DNA of 64,000 bases from Paenibacillus_G elgii_A (lineage in GTDB: Bacteria > Bacillota > Bacilli > Paenibacillales > NBRC-103111), in NCBI GenBank assembly GCA_042219835.1, contig JBHJMN010000007.1:62001-126000 (forward strand), read 5' to 3'. The notes beneath the pieces are model-generated. The model made no database searches and had not been told where the DNA came from. It was given only the letters and a program-made list of their open reading frames with translations. Numbering within the stretch: the stretch's first letter is position 1; every line of letters begins with the position of its first letter. The translations under genes and the position numbers were made by a program. Shown one piece after another: positions 26,680 to 35,728 of this stretch.

Positions 26680-27450
26680 TTACGAAAAACGGTCTTCGGC
26701 CTCTTCCTCGGGTTCGAGCAGGCCGTCTCCTTCGCCGCTGCGCATATAGTGCTGGTACGCCTTATTACGGACAACCGTAACTTGACGGCCGTAAATGTCG
26801 GTGGCCAAGAAGCTTTCTAACGATTCGACGTATCCTTCGGTTTCGTCGGCTTCGATCTGCATCTCGTTGTAGCTGTCGGACTCGTTCGGATCGTCGGCCA
26901 TCGCCGGCGTATTGGACGTTCCCCAGCTTTCGACGATTTGCCAGGCGTCTTCGCCGTCGAACTGCGTCTGCCCCTCGCGTTCGTCGAGACTTGTTCTTCC
27001 GAAAGGCGGGTCAAGAAATTTTTCTTCCGCAGGACGGCGTTGGGACATATCGGGGTCGGGTACATGCTCCACGCAGTAGGCGGTTGTAGGGACGGCTTCC
27101 AGCCGTTCGTGCGGAATCGGCTGCCCGCATACCCGGCAAATGCCGTATTTTCCCGATTCCATACGCGCCAGAGCTTCGTTAATGTCGGTAAGCTGGTGCT
27201 CGGCATTTTCGTGAAGAGCGATATCTTTGCCGCGCTCGTACATCTCGGTGCCCAAGTCGGCCGGATGGTTGTCATAGTTGGAAAGCTCTCCGGTCTGGAC
27301 GCGCATGGAATCACCGAGTCCCATATGTTCGCGCGATTCTAAATGCCGCTCCAGCCACTGCTTTTCTTCCGTCAGCTTGGCTTTGAGCGCTTGGAGCTGC
27401 TGCCCGGTAAGCGGACCGGATGAACCGGATTCGAACGGAAGGTTTGTCAA
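26680..27450 (-). CDS. yteA: YteA-family sporulation protein with TraR/DksA zinc finger
   Basis: A 256-residue protein of the yteA family, found in spore formers. The N-terminal part (LTGQQLQALKAKLTEEKQWLERHL...LGTEMYERGKDIALHENAEHQLTDINEALARMESGKYGIC) is DksA/TraR-like. The zinc site is CRVCGQ followed about 18 residues later by CVEH, a Cys-Cys-Cys-His set rather than four cysteines. The C-terminal third is acidic and probably disordered. Start is TTG at 27450 behind GGAGGCGC. A DksA-like role near RNA polymerase is an inference; no function has been proved for this family as far as I know. Confidence 0.85.
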   Translation of the reverse strand: MTNLPFESGSSGPLTGQQLQALKAKLTEEKQWLERHLESREHMGLGDSMRVQTGELSNYDNHPADLGTEMYERGKDIALHENAEHQLTDINEALARMESGKYGICRVCGQPIPHERLEAVPTTAYCVEHVPDPDMSQRRPAEEKFLDPPFGRTSLDEREGQTQFDGEDAWQIVESWGTSNTPAMADDPNESDSYNEMQIEADETEGYVESLESFLATDIYGRQVTVVRNKAYQHYMRSGEGDGLLEPEEEAEDRFS

Positions 27451-27567
27451 GAAAAGCGCCTCCTTTTGATTAAAGCAAGCATGTATCGTTATTTTTCGCG
27501 CTGCCCGTTGTTTTTAGCTAGGTAAATGTATGCAGGTTATCAGCAAGCCCAATAAGGAGTTGTTATT

Positions 27568-28095
27568 TTGAGATATTACATTTACGCTTTCATCGTTCTC
27601 CTGTTGGATCAGGCTACCAAATGGCTTATTGTAAGCCGGTTGGAGCTGGGAGAATCGCGATCGGTCATCGGCGAATTTTTCCAAATCACTTCTCATCGCA
27701 ACACTGGAGCGGCTTTCGGTATTTTGCCGAATCAGCGTTGGTTTTTTCTTATCGTTACGGTTTTTGTAGCTATTGGAGTGGTCTGGTATTTGCAGAAAAC
27801 GCGCAAAGAAGGAAAGAAGCTGCTGCCGTTTGCTCTGAGTTTGTTACTTGGAGGGGCGCTCGGCAATTTTATCGACCGTGCGCTGTTTGGCGAAGTGGTG
27901 GATTTTCTCGATTTTCACTTCCGTTTCAGTTTTTTCGGCATCCCGGTGAACTATCCGTTCCCGATCTTTAACGTTGCCGATTCTGCGATCGTCGTCGGTG
28001 TCGCCTTGATCTTCGTGGATTCGCTGATCAGCTGGCGCCAGGAATCGAAACAAAACGCCGCCAACAAGCTGGAAAGCGGGGATGCGCAATCATGA
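27568..28095 (+). CDS. lspA: Lipoprotein signal peptidase (signal peptidase II)
   Basis: Membrane aspartic peptidase that cleaves the signal peptide of diacylated prolipoproteins. The 175 residues contain four hydrophobic helices and both catalytic aspartates: GNFIDR (Asp about 103) and FNVADS (Asp about 138). The HRNTGAAFGI motif is also present. It starts with TTG behind AAGGAG. Its stop overlaps the start of the rluD-like gene by four bases, a coupling also seen in the lspA-ylyB pair of Bacillus. Confidence 0.96.
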   Translation: MRYYIYAFIVLLLDQATKWLIVSRLELGESRSVIGEFFQITSHRNTGAAFGILPNQRWFFLIVTVFVAIGVVWYLQKTRKEGKKLLPFALSLLLGGALGNFIDRALFGEVVDFLDFHFRFSFFGIPVNYPFPIFNVADSAIVVGVALIFVDSLISWRQESKQNAANKLESGDAQS

Positions 28096-29045
28096 ATGTG
28101 ACCGAGCAAGGATGGTCGGAGCAAGATCAGCGATTTGAATGGATGGCTGAGCGGGAAGACGCCGGAGAGCGAATCGATAAGTTCATTACGGAAGCGCTGG
28201 AGGAAGAAGTGTCCCGCACGCAAGTGCAGCAGTGGATCAAGGACGGCTGCGTGAAGGTTGACGGCCGCGCGGTGAAGCCGAATTACAAGCTTTCCGAAGG
28301 AGATGCCATGACGCTGGTCATGCCCGAACCGGAAGAGCTGGTACTTACGCCGGAACCGATTCCGCTGGACGTTGTGTATGAAGATTCGGACGTGATTGTC
28401 GTCAACAAGCCGCGGGGCATGGTCGTGCACCCGGCGCCCGGACACTACAGCGGAACACTCGTCAATGCGCTTCTGTATCATTGCAAGGATTTGTCCGGCA
28501 TTAACGGCGTCATTCGGCCCGGCATTGTTCATCGCATCGATAAGGATACGTCGGGTCTGCTAATGGCCGCGAAAAACGATCTGGCTCATTCGGGACTGGC
28601 TGCCCAGTTGAAGGCGCATACGGTCAATCGCAAATATTTTGCCCTTGTGCATGGTAACGTTCCTCACGAGAACGGCACTGTCGATGCGCCGATCGGACGC
28701 GATCCGAAGGATCGGAAGCTGTACACCGTCACCGAACGGAACAGCAAGCATGCGGTTACGCATTTTCTTGTAGTGGAGAGGTTCGGCGATTATACGCTGC
28801 TGGAGCTGAAGCTGGAGACAGGGCGCACGCATCAGATTCGGGTGCACATGAAATTCATCGGACATCCGCTTGTGGGAGATCCTGCCTACGGTCCTTCCAA
28901 GAGCAAGGGAGTCCTGATGGAAGGACAAGCGCTTCACGCGGCCGTGCTCGGATTCGAGCATCCGCGTTCGGGAGCGGAGCTGCAGTTCGAAGCGCCGATT
29001 CCAGACGATATGCAGCGGGTTCTGGAAGTGCTGCGAACAAGGTAA
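28092..29045 (+). CDS. rluD: RluA/RluD-family ribosomal large-subunit pseudouridine synthase
   Basis: Modifies uridines in 23S rRNA (the RluD family acts at helix 69). The 317-residue protein has an N-terminal S4 domain (ERIDKFITEALEEEVSRTQVQQWIKDGCVKVDG), then the catalytic domain with HRIDKDTSGLL, which holds the catalytic aspartate, and the C-terminal LETGRTHQIRVHM. It starts within the lspA stop (ATG at 28092). The 26-bp gap to patA suggests continued transcription. Exact target sites cannot be read from sequence. Confidence 0.93.
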   Translation: MNVTEQGWSEQDQRFEWMAEREDAGERIDKFITEALEEEVSRTQVQQWIKDGCVKVDGRAVKPNYKLSEGDAMTLVMPEPEELVLTPEPIPLDVVYEDSDVIVVNKPRGMVVHPAPGHYSGTLVNALLYHCKDLSGINGVIRPGIVHRIDKDTSGLLMAAKNDLAHSGLAAQLKAHTVNRKYFALVHGNVPHENGTVDAPIGRDPKDRKLYTVTERNSKHAVTHFLVVERFGDYTLLELKLETGRTHQIRVHMKFIGHPLVGDPAYGPSKSKGVLMEGQALHAAVLGFEHPRSGAELQFEAPIPDDMQRVLEVLRTR

Positions 29046-29071
29046 CAAGGTCAGGGACATGGGGGAACGTT

Positions 29072-30235
29072 ATGGAACAGCTTGAGCGCTTAATCAATCC
29101 GAGTGTTAAGGAGATTCAAATTTCCGGCATCCGGAAAATTTCCAATTTGGTTGCGAATTATAAAGACGCCCTCACGCTGACGATCGGCCAGCCTGATTTT
29201 CCGACGCCGGACCACATTATGCGTGCGGCCGAGCGGGCCATCGAAGAACAGCGGACAACCTATACGCCGAATCCGGGTCTACCGGAGCTCCGGCAGGCTG
29301 CAGCGGCGTTCATTGAACGCAAATACGGGCTGAGCTATTCCGGGCTGGAAGAAGTGCTCGTTACCGTAGGCGCGAGTCAGGCGCTCGATATTACGCTTCG
29401 CACGATTTTGGAACCGGGAAGCGAAGTGATCTTGCCTGGTCCGATCTATCCGGGCTATGAGCCGCTTATTCGCCTGTGCGGCGGTGTGCCGGTGTATGCG
29501 GATACTCGCGGCACCGGCTTCAAGCTGACGGCGGAAGTGCTGGAGCCGTACTTGACCGATAAAACGCGGTGTGTCATTTTGGCCTATCCGTCCAATCCGA
29601 CCGGCCGGGTGATGAACGAAGAGGAGCTTGCCGATATCGGCCGGCTGCTCGAAGCACGCAACCTGTTCGTCATTTCCGACGAAATCTACAGCGAGCTGAT
29701 CTATGACGGGCCTCATCGTTCCATTGCCTCCCTGCCCGGGATGCGGGAGCGTACCATCGTCATTAACGGATTGTCGAAATCGCATTCGATGACGGGCTGG
29801 CGAATCGGCTTTACTTTTGCCCCGGCTTATTTAACACAGCATATGGTGAAGGTACACCAATACAACGTTACTTGCGCAAGCTCCATCAGCCAGTATGCTG
29901 CCATCGAAGCGCTGACGGCGGGAATCGACGATGCGCTGCCAATGCGAGCCGAATACGTGAAACGACGGGACTTTGTCTATGACCGGCTCGTCGAGATGGG
30001 CTTCGAACTGGAGAAGCCGGAAGGAGCGTTTTATTTATTCCCTTCTATAGAGCGCTTTGGCTTGTCTTCTATGGATTTTGCCATGAAGCTGCTGGATGAA
30101 CAGCGGGTAGCCGTCGTGCCGGGGGATGCGTTCTCCGCGCTTGGGGAAGGCTATATCCGCTTATCGTACGCTTATTCGATGGACGTTTTGGAGCGGGCCA
30201 TGGAACGATTGAAAGTATTTGTAAGCGGCCTGTAG
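29072..30235 (+). CDS. patA: PatA-type class I aminotransferase (N-acetyl-L,L-diaminopimelate aminotransferase)
   Basis: PLP-dependent fold-type I aminotransferase. The 387-residue protein begins NPSVKEIQISGIRKISNLV and continues with GASQALD, PGPIYPGYEPLI, YPSNPTG, SDEIYSELIYD and the PLP-lysine segment INGLSKSHSMTGWRIGF. This strongly resembles B. subtilis PatA, which aminates N-acetyl-2-amino-6-oxopimelate in the acetylated branch of lysine/DAP synthesis. The facing dapL and dapH genes supply the flanking steps, which supports this specificity over a general aromatic aminotransferase. ATG 29072 is preceded by GGGGGAACG. Confidence 0.9.
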   Translation: MEQLERLINPSVKEIQISGIRKISNLVANYKDALTLTIGQPDFPTPDHIMRAAERAIEEQRTTYTPNPGLPELRQAAAAFIERKYGLSYSGLEEVLVTVGASQALDITLRTILEPGSEVILPGPIYPGYEPLIRLCGGVPVYADTRGTGFKLTAEVLEPYLTDKTRCVILAYPSNPTGRVMNEEELADIGRLLEARNLFVISDEIYSELIYDGPHRSIASLPGMRERTIVINGLSKSHSMTGWRIGFTFAPAYLTQHMVKVHQYNVTCASSISQYAAIEALTAGIDDALPMRAEYVKRRDFVYDRLVEMGFELEKPEGAFYLFPSIERFGLSSMDFAMKLLDEQRVAVVPGDAFSALGEGYIRLSYAYSMDVLERAMERLKVFVSGL

Positions 30236-30243
30236 GTAAAAGT

Positions 30244-30298
30244 AAAAGCTTCTCATTCCGGTTTTTAGCGTGACAGAACCGGGACGAGAAGCTTTTTT
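30244..30298. terminator. Bidirectional terminator between patA and dapL
   Basis: AAAAGCTTCTC (30244-30254) pairs with GAGAAGCTTTT (30286-30296), and an inner CCGGTT/GAACCGG extends the stem. T-runs on both strands allow termination of the convergent patA and dapL transcripts. Confidence 0.9.
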
Positions 30299-30308
30299 GT
30301 TCAAATTG

Positions 30309-31457
30309 TTATTGTTCGCTTTTCCAAGTCAGGAAGCGGCTCATCAGGTTGATGGCCAAGTCGATGGCGCGTTCGTCCGGCTCAAGCTTCGCATGATGCA
30401 GTCCGTAAGGGGTCCCGACGCCGAGCCAGAACATGAATCCGGGAATCGCTTCGAGAAAATATCCGAAATCTTCTCCGGTCATCGCTTCGGTACATTCGAC
30501 CAATTGAAGGGGAGCTGAATGGTCCGTATCTCGAACCCAGTTCATAAATTGGCCCGTCACATCCGCCTCGTTAAACACCTGCCGGTAATTGGCGCCGTAG
30601 TCGATCTCGGCCTTGCAGGCGAAAGCCGTCTCCATTCCGGCGACGAGCGCCTCGATCCGGGACTTGACGAGCGACATCGTTTCGGCCGAAAGTGTCCGTA
30701 TCGTTCCTTCCAGACGAGCCGTTTCGGCGATAATATTCTGCTTTGTCCCGCCGTCGATTTTGCCAATCGTAATGACTGCCGAATCAAGGGGATTGACATT
30801 GCGGGAAATGACGGTTTGCAGTTGTCCCACAAGCTGGCACGCGGCAATGACCATATCGTTCGCGTTGTGTGGGAAAGCAGCATGCCCGCCTTTGCCCGTT
30901 AAGGTGATAAACAGCTCGGACGTATTGGCGAACAAAATGCCTGGTTTGGTGGCCACTGTGCCTGCCGGATATTCCGGCGCGATGTGCAAGGCGAAAATTT
31001 CGTCGGGCATCCAGTCCCGGAGCTCTTCGGATTCGAGCATCGGCTTGGCGCCTCCGGGTCCTTCTTCCGCAGGTTGAAAAATAAAGGTCAGATTATCGCG
31101 GATCGGCTGCTGCGTAAAATGAGTCAGGATGCCGAGGCCGATGGACATATGCAGATCGTGCCCGCAGGCATGCATAAAGCCGGGATGCTCCGAACGGAAA
31201 TCGTATCCGGTATCTTCCGTAATCGGCAATCCGTCGATGTCGGCGCGGTAGCCGAACCGGCGCTTGGGCGCGGTTCCTTTCACATTTACGATAATGCCGG
31301 TTTGCCAAGTGCGGACTTCGAGACGCTCCTGCGGCAAGGATGCGATGTAATCAAGCAAATACCGCTGGGTCTTAAACTCTTGAAACCCGAGCTCCGGAAT
31401 TTTATGCAAATCTCTGCGAATTTGTACAAAGCGGCTCGGGTTGACGGCTACGGACAT
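30309..31457 (-). CDS. dapL: N-acetyldiaminopimelate deacetylase
   Basis: M20-family metallohydrolase that removes acetate from N-acetyl-L,L-DAP. The 382-residue protein shows RRDLHKIPELGFQE, the metal-binding HACGHDLHMSIGLG, and FQPAEEGPGGAKPML with the catalytic glutamate pair, followed by a dimerisation domain insert. ATG 31457 lies behind TAAGGAGG. Position downstream of dapH identifies it as the DAP enzyme (ykuR type) rather than a general aminoacylase. A small hairpin lies between dapH and this gene and may reduce read-through. Confidence 0.93.
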   Translation of the reverse strand: MSVAVNPSRFVQIRRDLHKIPELGFQEFKTQRYLLDYIASLPQERLEVRTWQTGIIVNVKGTAPKRRFGYRADIDGLPITEDTGYDFRSEHPGFMHACGHDLHMSIGLGILTHFTQQPIRDNLTFIFQPAEEGPGGAKPMLESEELRDWMPDEIFALHIAPEYPAGTVATKPGILFANTSELFITLTGKGGHAAFPHNANDMVIAACQLVGQLQTVISRNVNPLDSAVITIGKIDGGTKQNIIAETARLEGTIRTLSAETMSLVKSRIEALVAGMETAFACKAEIDYGANYRQVFNEADVTGQFMNWVRDTDHSAPLQLVECTEAMTGEDFGYFLEAIPGFMFWLGVGTPYGLHHAKLEPDERAIDLAINLMSRFLTWKSEQ

Positions 31458-31486
31458 GGCAGCAATGCCTCCTTAGGTTAGAGAAT

Positions 31487-31521
31487 GAAGAGAAAGGCCC
31501 GGCGTCAGATCGCCGAGCCTT
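31487..31521 (-). terminator. Stem-loop between dapH and dapL
   Basis: On the minus strand AAGGCTCGGCG and CGCCGGGCCTT (forward 31494-31504 and 31511-31521) pair around six bases, followed by a pyrimidine stretch with few consecutive T residues. It is probably a weak or partial terminator within the operon. Confidence 0.5.
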
Positions 31522-31533
31522 GAATGCGCCGAA

Positions 31534-32247
31534 TTACAAGTTGCGCAGGTCTTTCAAAATTTCTGTTTTCGACTTCGTTTTGTCGTCCACTTTTTTGATG
31601 ATGCGGGCAGGGGTACCGGCAACGACGCTGAACTCTGGCACGTCTTCAACAACGACTGCGCCTGCAGCGACGACGGAACCTTGTCCGACGCGTACGCCTT
31701 CGAGAATAACGGCGTTAGCTCCGACGAGCACGTCGTCCTCGATCACGACCGGTTGTGCGGAAGGCGGCTCGATCACGCCCGCGAGGACAGCGCCTGCTCC
31801 GATGTGGCACATTTTACCGACTTTCACGCGGCCGCCGAGAATGGCGTTCATATCGATCATCGTGCCTTCGCCGATGGTTACGCCGATGTTGATCACGGCT
31901 CCCATCATGATGATCGCGTTGTCGCCGATGCCGACCATGTCGCGGATGATCGCGCCCGGTTCGATGCGGGCATTGACATTTTTGAGGTCCAGCAGCGGTA
32001 CTGCGGAATTGCGGCGGTCATTTTCCACCACGTAGTCTTCGATTTTGCCGGCTTCCGCGTCCAGCACGCTTTTTACATCTGTCCAATCGCCGAACAGCAC
32101 ACCGCTTTTGCCGGAGATGAACGCCTGAATATGGTCTCCGAAGGAGATGGATTCCAGATCGCCTTTGACGTATACTTTAACCGGGGTCTTTTTCTTGCTT
32201 GTTTTAATGAGATTAATGACATCTTCTGTATTCATTTCGATCGACAT
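31534..32247 (-). CDS. dapH: 2,3,4,5-tetrahydropyridine-2,6-dicarboxylate N-acetyltransferase
   Basis: Acetyl-CoA-dependent acyltransferase opening the acetylated branch of DAP synthesis. The 237-residue protein has an N-terminal domain (MNTEDVINLIKTSKKKTPVKVYVKG) and a left-handed beta-helix of hexapeptide repeats (IEPGAIIRDMVGIGDNAIIMMGAVINIGVTIGEGTMIDMNAILGG as the start of the coil). ATG 32247 has GGAG about 14 bases upstream; ATG 32235 is a possible alternative. It is followed by dapL in the same direction, and its promoter faces the pyr promoter. Confidence 0.95.
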   Translation of the reverse strand: MSIEMNTEDVINLIKTSKKKTPVKVYVKGDLESISFGDHIQAFISGKSGVLFGDWTDVKSVLDAEAGKIEDYVVENDRRNSAVPLLDLKNVNARIEPGAIIRDMVGIGDNAIIMMGAVINIGVTIGEGTMIDMNAILGGRVKVGKMCHIGAGAVLAGVIEPPSAQPVVIEDDVLVGANAVILEGVRVGQGSVVAAGAVVVEDVPEFSVVAGTPARIIKKVDDKTKSKTEILKDLRNL

Positions 32248-32332
32248 AAACGGGATTCCAGCTCCTTATGTAGTGATACCGTGAACGAAAAACGGGCATG
32301 ATCCGTTGTCCCGAAGATCACGAACTACATCT

Positions 32333-32361
32333 TTTATAGCATAAAACGCATGCCCTAGCAA
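32333..32361 (-). promoter_or_regulatory. Sigma-A promoter for dapH
   Basis: Minus strand: TTGCTA (forward 32356-32361), 17-bp spacer, TATAAA (forward 32333-32338) with an extended TGC before it. It points toward dapH, about 85 bp upstream of its start. Confidence 0.75.
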
Positions 32362-32407
32362 TCCTTGGCCGATCGAACGGGGCGATTAGGATGCGATTCG
32401 TAGAGTA

Positions 32408-32436
32408 TTGACATCGGGTGTCGAACATGGCATAAT
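32408..32436 (+). promoter_or_regulatory. Sigma-A promoter of the pyr operon
   Basis: TTGACA (32408-32413), a 17-bp spacer and CATAAT (32431-32436) form a near-consensus promoter. Transcription would start near 32443, just before the PyrR-binding leader. Confidence 0.88.
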
Positions 32437-32442
32437 GCTTGT

Positions 32443-32614
32443 AACTGAATAGCACCTTTAAAATCAGTCCCGTGAGGCTGGCAAGGTGAACGACGAATCG
32501 AACGGTCCAAGCGGATGCGCCCGCCGGCATAGATGCCAGTGGGGTGTGTCCGTCCCGGTGTGACCTGTTCTGTTCCTGTGCGCGCAAACCTTGCCGATAC
32601 GGCAAGGTTTTTTT
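32443..32614 (+). promoter_or_regulatory. PyrR-dependent attenuator leader
   Basis: The anti-antiterminator loop AGTCCCGTGAGGCT (32466-32479) matches the PyrR-binding consensus ARUCCNGNGAGGYU. Downstream, AAACCTTGCCG (32586-32596) pairs with CGGCAAGGTTT (32600-32610), and a T-run closes the terminator. When UMP is abundant, PyrR stabilises the anti-antiterminator and transcription stops before pyrR. Confidence 0.92.
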
Positions 32615-32659
32615 ATGGTCAAAATCGCGAAAGCTTTGGTGAAGGAGGTTGCCTGACCG

Positions 32660-33241
32660 ATGGAGTCTGCTGAGCATGTATTAATGGATGAAACCGCGAT
32701 ACGGCGGGCTTTGACTCGTATCGCCCATGAGATTTTGGAGAAAAACAAGGGCTTTGAAAACTGCATGCTAATCGGTATCCGGACACGGGGGATTTACCTT
32801 GCAAAGCGGGTGGCCGATCGAATCCGCGAGATCGAGGGCATACCCGCTCCCATCGGCGAAGTGGATGTGACCAAATACCGGGACGACCGAAGCGGCTTGC
32901 TGGAAGCGACCGTATCGGGAGCCCGGGAGGATGTGCCCGGAAGCGAGCAGGCGAACGATCGTCTGGAGGTTCACAACAAAAAGCTCATTTTGTTCGATGA
33001 CGTGCTGTTCACGGGACGCACGGTAAGGGCAGCCATGGATGCCCTGATGGATCTCGGCCGGCCGCAAATGATTCAATTGGCGGTGCTGGTGGATCGGGGT
33101 CACAGGGAATTGCCGATTCGTCCGGACTTCGTAGGGAAAAACATTCCGACGTCCCGGCTCGAAAGCATCGAAGTACAGGTAAATGAAGTGGATGGGGTGG
33201 ATCAAGTCGTCATCACAGGACAGAGGAGGCCAAACGAATGA
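32660..33241 (+). CDS. pyrR: Bifunctional pyr operon attenuator / uracil phosphoribosyltransferase PyrR
   Basis: RNA-binding regulator with weak uracil phosphoribosyltransferase activity; it binds pyr mRNA in the presence of UMP. The 193-residue protein has LTRIAHEILEKNKG, GIRTRGIYLAKR, the PRPP-binding LILFDDVLFTGRTVRAAMDAL and LAVLVDRGHRELPIRPDFVGKNIPTS. Its target is visible immediately upstream. ATG 32660 follows AAGGAGG with a fairly long spacing; ATG 32684 could also serve. The last four bases overlap the pyrB start. Confidence 0.96.
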   Translation: MESAEHVLMDETAIRRALTRIAHEILEKNKGFENCMLIGIRTRGIYLAKRVADRIREIEGIPAPIGEVDVTKYRDDRSGLLEATVSGAREDVPGSEQANDRLEVHNKKLILFDDVLFTGRTVRAAMDALMDLGRPQMIQLAVLVDRGHRELPIRPDFVGKNIPTSRLESIEVQVNEVDGVDQVVITGQRRPNE

Positions 33242-34146
33242 CACAGCTTCAAGTACAGTCGGAAAAACATTTGCTAGGCACCAAAGGACTTAGCGCCGGA
33301 GAGCTGAACGCGATCCTCGATCGTGCGGCCTACTGGGAACAGCATCCGGTAAAAGTGACGAACCAGTTGCAAGGGCGCTTTGTCGCCAACATGTTTTTTG
33401 AGAACAGCACAAGAACGAGATTCTCCTTCGAGGTTGCGGAAAAAAGGCTTGGAACGGAAGTGCTCAACTTCGCGGCAGCCGTCTCCAGCGTACAGAAGGG
33501 CGAATCGATCTACGATACAGTGCGAACGCTCGAATCGATGGGCATCGACGCCGGCGTCATCCGCATGAAGCCCAACGGGCTGCTGGCCGAGCTGGCGCAA
33601 AAAATCAAAGTCCCGCTGATCAACGCGGGCGACGGCAACAACGAGCATCCGACGCAGGCGCTGCTCGATCTGTATACAATGCGCAAGCAGTTCGGCGAGA
33701 TCCGCGGCCTTCATGTGGCGATCGTCGGAGACATCCAGCACAGCCGCGTGGCGCGTTCGAATCTATGGGCGCTGCAAACGCTGGGAGCCAAAGTAAGCTT
33801 CTGCGCGCCGCCGGTCATGCAGGCCGCCGAGCTTGCGGAGCATGCGCCCTACATCTCGTTTGACGAGGCGTTGAAAGCCGACGTGGTCATGATGCTGCGC
33901 GTGCAGCTCGAACGGCACGAAGGCTCGCTGTTCAGCTCGGCGGAGGAATATCGTGCCGCGTACGGATTGACGGCAGAACGCGCCGCCCGCATGGCGCCGC
34001 ACGCGATCATCATGCATCCGGCTCCGTTCAACCGGAATGTGGAAATTGACGACGAGCTGGTGGAATGCGAGAAATCGAAAATTTTTACGCAAATGAGCCA
34101 TGGCGTGCCGATCCGGATGGCGGTCATCGAGCGGGCGCTAAGCTAA
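33238..34146 (+). CDS. pyrB: Aspartate carbamoyltransferase catalytic subunit
   Basis: Transfers carbamoyl phosphate to aspartate, the committed step of pyrimidine synthesis. The 302-residue protein has the carbamoyl-phosphate site FFENSTRTRFSFE, the lysine-containing loop SVQKGES, and HPTQALLDLYT. No pyrI regulatory subunit is present, as is usual in Bacilli. ATG 33238 overlaps the pyrR stop (ATGA). Unlike B. subtilis, there is no uracil permease gene and no second attenuator between pyrR and pyrB. Confidence 0.97.
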   Translation: MTQLQVQSEKHLLGTKGLSAGELNAILDRAAYWEQHPVKVTNQLQGRFVANMFFENSTRTRFSFEVAEKRLGTEVLNFAAAVSSVQKGESIYDTVRTLESMGIDAGVIRMKPNGLLAELAQKIKVPLINAGDGNNEHPTQALLDLYTMRKQFGEIRGLHVAIVGDIQHSRVARSNLWALQTLGAKVSFCAPPVMQAAELAEHAPYISFDEALKADVVMMLRVQLERHEGSLFSSAEEYRAAYGLTAERAARMAPHAIIMHPAPFNRNVEIDDELVECEKSKIFTQMSHGVPIRMAVIERALS

Positions 34147-34192
34147 ACCGAATCCTTAACCTACTACGAAGACGAAACGAACGGAGGTTCCC

Positions 34193-35476
34193 ATGGGAAT
34201 TTGGATACTGAATGCCAGCCTGGCGGCTGGGGGCAATGAATTGAAGAAAAAGCACGTGTTCGCGAATGGCGAGCGCATCGAGCAAATCGTCGACGCGGGG
34301 GAAGCTTTGCCGGATACGGCCGGACATACGGTTATCGACGCCCAAGGCAAGCTGCTGGCGCCCGGACTCATCGACATGCACGTGCATCTGCGCGAACCGG
34401 GCTTCGAATATAAGGAAGATATCGCATCGGGTACCCGTTCCGCGGCGCGCGGCGGCTTCACAACGATCGCCTGCATGCCGAATACGCGGCCGGTCATCGA
34501 TACGGTGGAAACAGTCCAGTACGTGCTGAACAAGGCTCAAACCGAAGGCATCGTACGCGTCCTGCCTTACGGCTGCATCACGAAAAATGAGCTCGGCCGC
34601 GAGCTCACGGACTTCGATGCCTTGAAGGAAGCCGGGGTCATCGGTTACACGGACGACGGCGTCGGTGTGCAAAGCGCACAAATGATGAAGGATGCGATGG
34701 CCAAAGCGGCCTCAATCGGCATGCCGGTTATTGCGCACTGCGAGGACAATACGCTGGTTGAAGGCGCTGCTGTAAGCGAAGGCGCATTTGCCCGCAAGCA
34801 CGGACTCAAAGGAATCCCGAACGAATCCGAAGCGATTCACGTCGGCCGCGACATTTTGCTGGCTGAAGCGACAGGGGTACACTACCATGTGTGCCACGTC
34901 AGCACGGAACAGTCGGTTCGCCTGATCCGTCAAGCGAAGCAGATCGGCATTAAAGTGACCGCCGAAGTGTGCCCGCATCACTTGCTGCTTTCCGACGAAG
35001 ACATTCCAGGAATGGATGCGAACTGGAAAATGAACCCGCCGCTGCGTACCCCGCGCGACGTGCGGGCCTGCATCGAGGGCCTTGTCGACGGCACGATCGA
35101 CATTGTGGTCACCGACCACGCTCCGCACAGCGAGGAAGAGAAAGCGCGCGGCATGCAGCTTGCCCCATTCGGCATCGTCGGATTTGAGACGGCCTTCCCG
35201 CTCTTGTACACGAAGTTCGTCGCAACCGGCCAATGGACGCTGGAGTTTCTGCTCGATAAAATGACCAAGCTGCCGGCAAAAGTATTCGGACTTCCTTGGG
35301 GAACGATCGAGGTCGGCAAAACCGCCGATCTGACGCTGATCGACCTCGAAACGGAGAAGCAGGTCAACCCGGTGGAATTCTTGTCCAAAGGACGCAATAC
35401 GCCGTTTACCGGCTGGAGCTTAAAAGGCTGGCCGACCTTAACCGTCGTCGGCGGCAACGTCGTCTGGTCCGAGTAG
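34193..35476 (+). CDS. pyrC: Dihydroorotase (class I, zinc)
   Basis: Amidohydrolase that closes N-carbamoyl-aspartate to dihydroorotate. The 427-residue protein has the metal-binding DMHVHLREPGFEYKED near residues 61-76. The site is completed by HCEDNT, HYHVCHVST and the catalytic aspartate in VTDHAPHS, a typical type I dihydroorotase. ATG 34193 lies behind CGGAGG, 46 bp after pyrB. A 340-bp spacer with stable hairpins separates it from carA. Confidence 0.97.
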   Translation: MGIWILNASLAAGGNELKKKHVFANGERIEQIVDAGEALPDTAGHTVIDAQGKLLAPGLIDMHVHLREPGFEYKEDIASGTRSAARGGFTTIACMPNTRPVIDTVETVQYVLNKAQTEGIVRVLPYGCITKNELGRELTDFDALKEAGVIGYTDDGVGVQSAQMMKDAMAKAASIGMPVIAHCEDNTLVEGAAVSEGAFARKHGLKGIPNESEAIHVGRDILLAEATGVHYHVCHVSTEQSVRLIRQAKQIGIKVTAEVCPHHLLLSDEDIPGMDANWKMNPPLRTPRDVRACIEGLVDGTIDIVVTDHAPHSEEEKARGMQLAPFGIVGFETAFPLLYTKFVATGQWTLEFLLDKMTKLPAKVFGLPWGTIEVGKTADLTLIDLETEKQVNPVEFLSKGRNTPFTGWSLKGWPTLTVVGGNVVWSE

Positions 35477-35525
35477 GAAAAGCGAGTAGACCTCTGCTGC
35501 GAGGGGAATCTATAGTTAGGAAAAA

Positions 35526-35547
35526 TAAAGGAACAAAGTTCCTTATT
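35526..35547 (+). other. AU-rich hairpin after pyrC
   Basis: ATAAAGGAAC and GTTCCTTAT can pair around AAA about 50 bp after pyrC. The T-tract is weak, so it may be a partial terminator or a processing site. Confidence 0.4.
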
Positions 35548-35728
35548 TATAGTATCGATTTTGTTGTAAAGAAGGCATTGAGCAGGTCGGTTGCTTGCGC
35601 ACGAATACCTGCAGCACCGTAAAGCGTGTCCGGCCGGCTGCGGGGGCGTCAGCCTCCGCGCCGTCCGGACAAACGCGATCCCCCGTCGCAGCTCCTTCAA
35701 AGCTACATACCCCCTTATGCGACAACTT

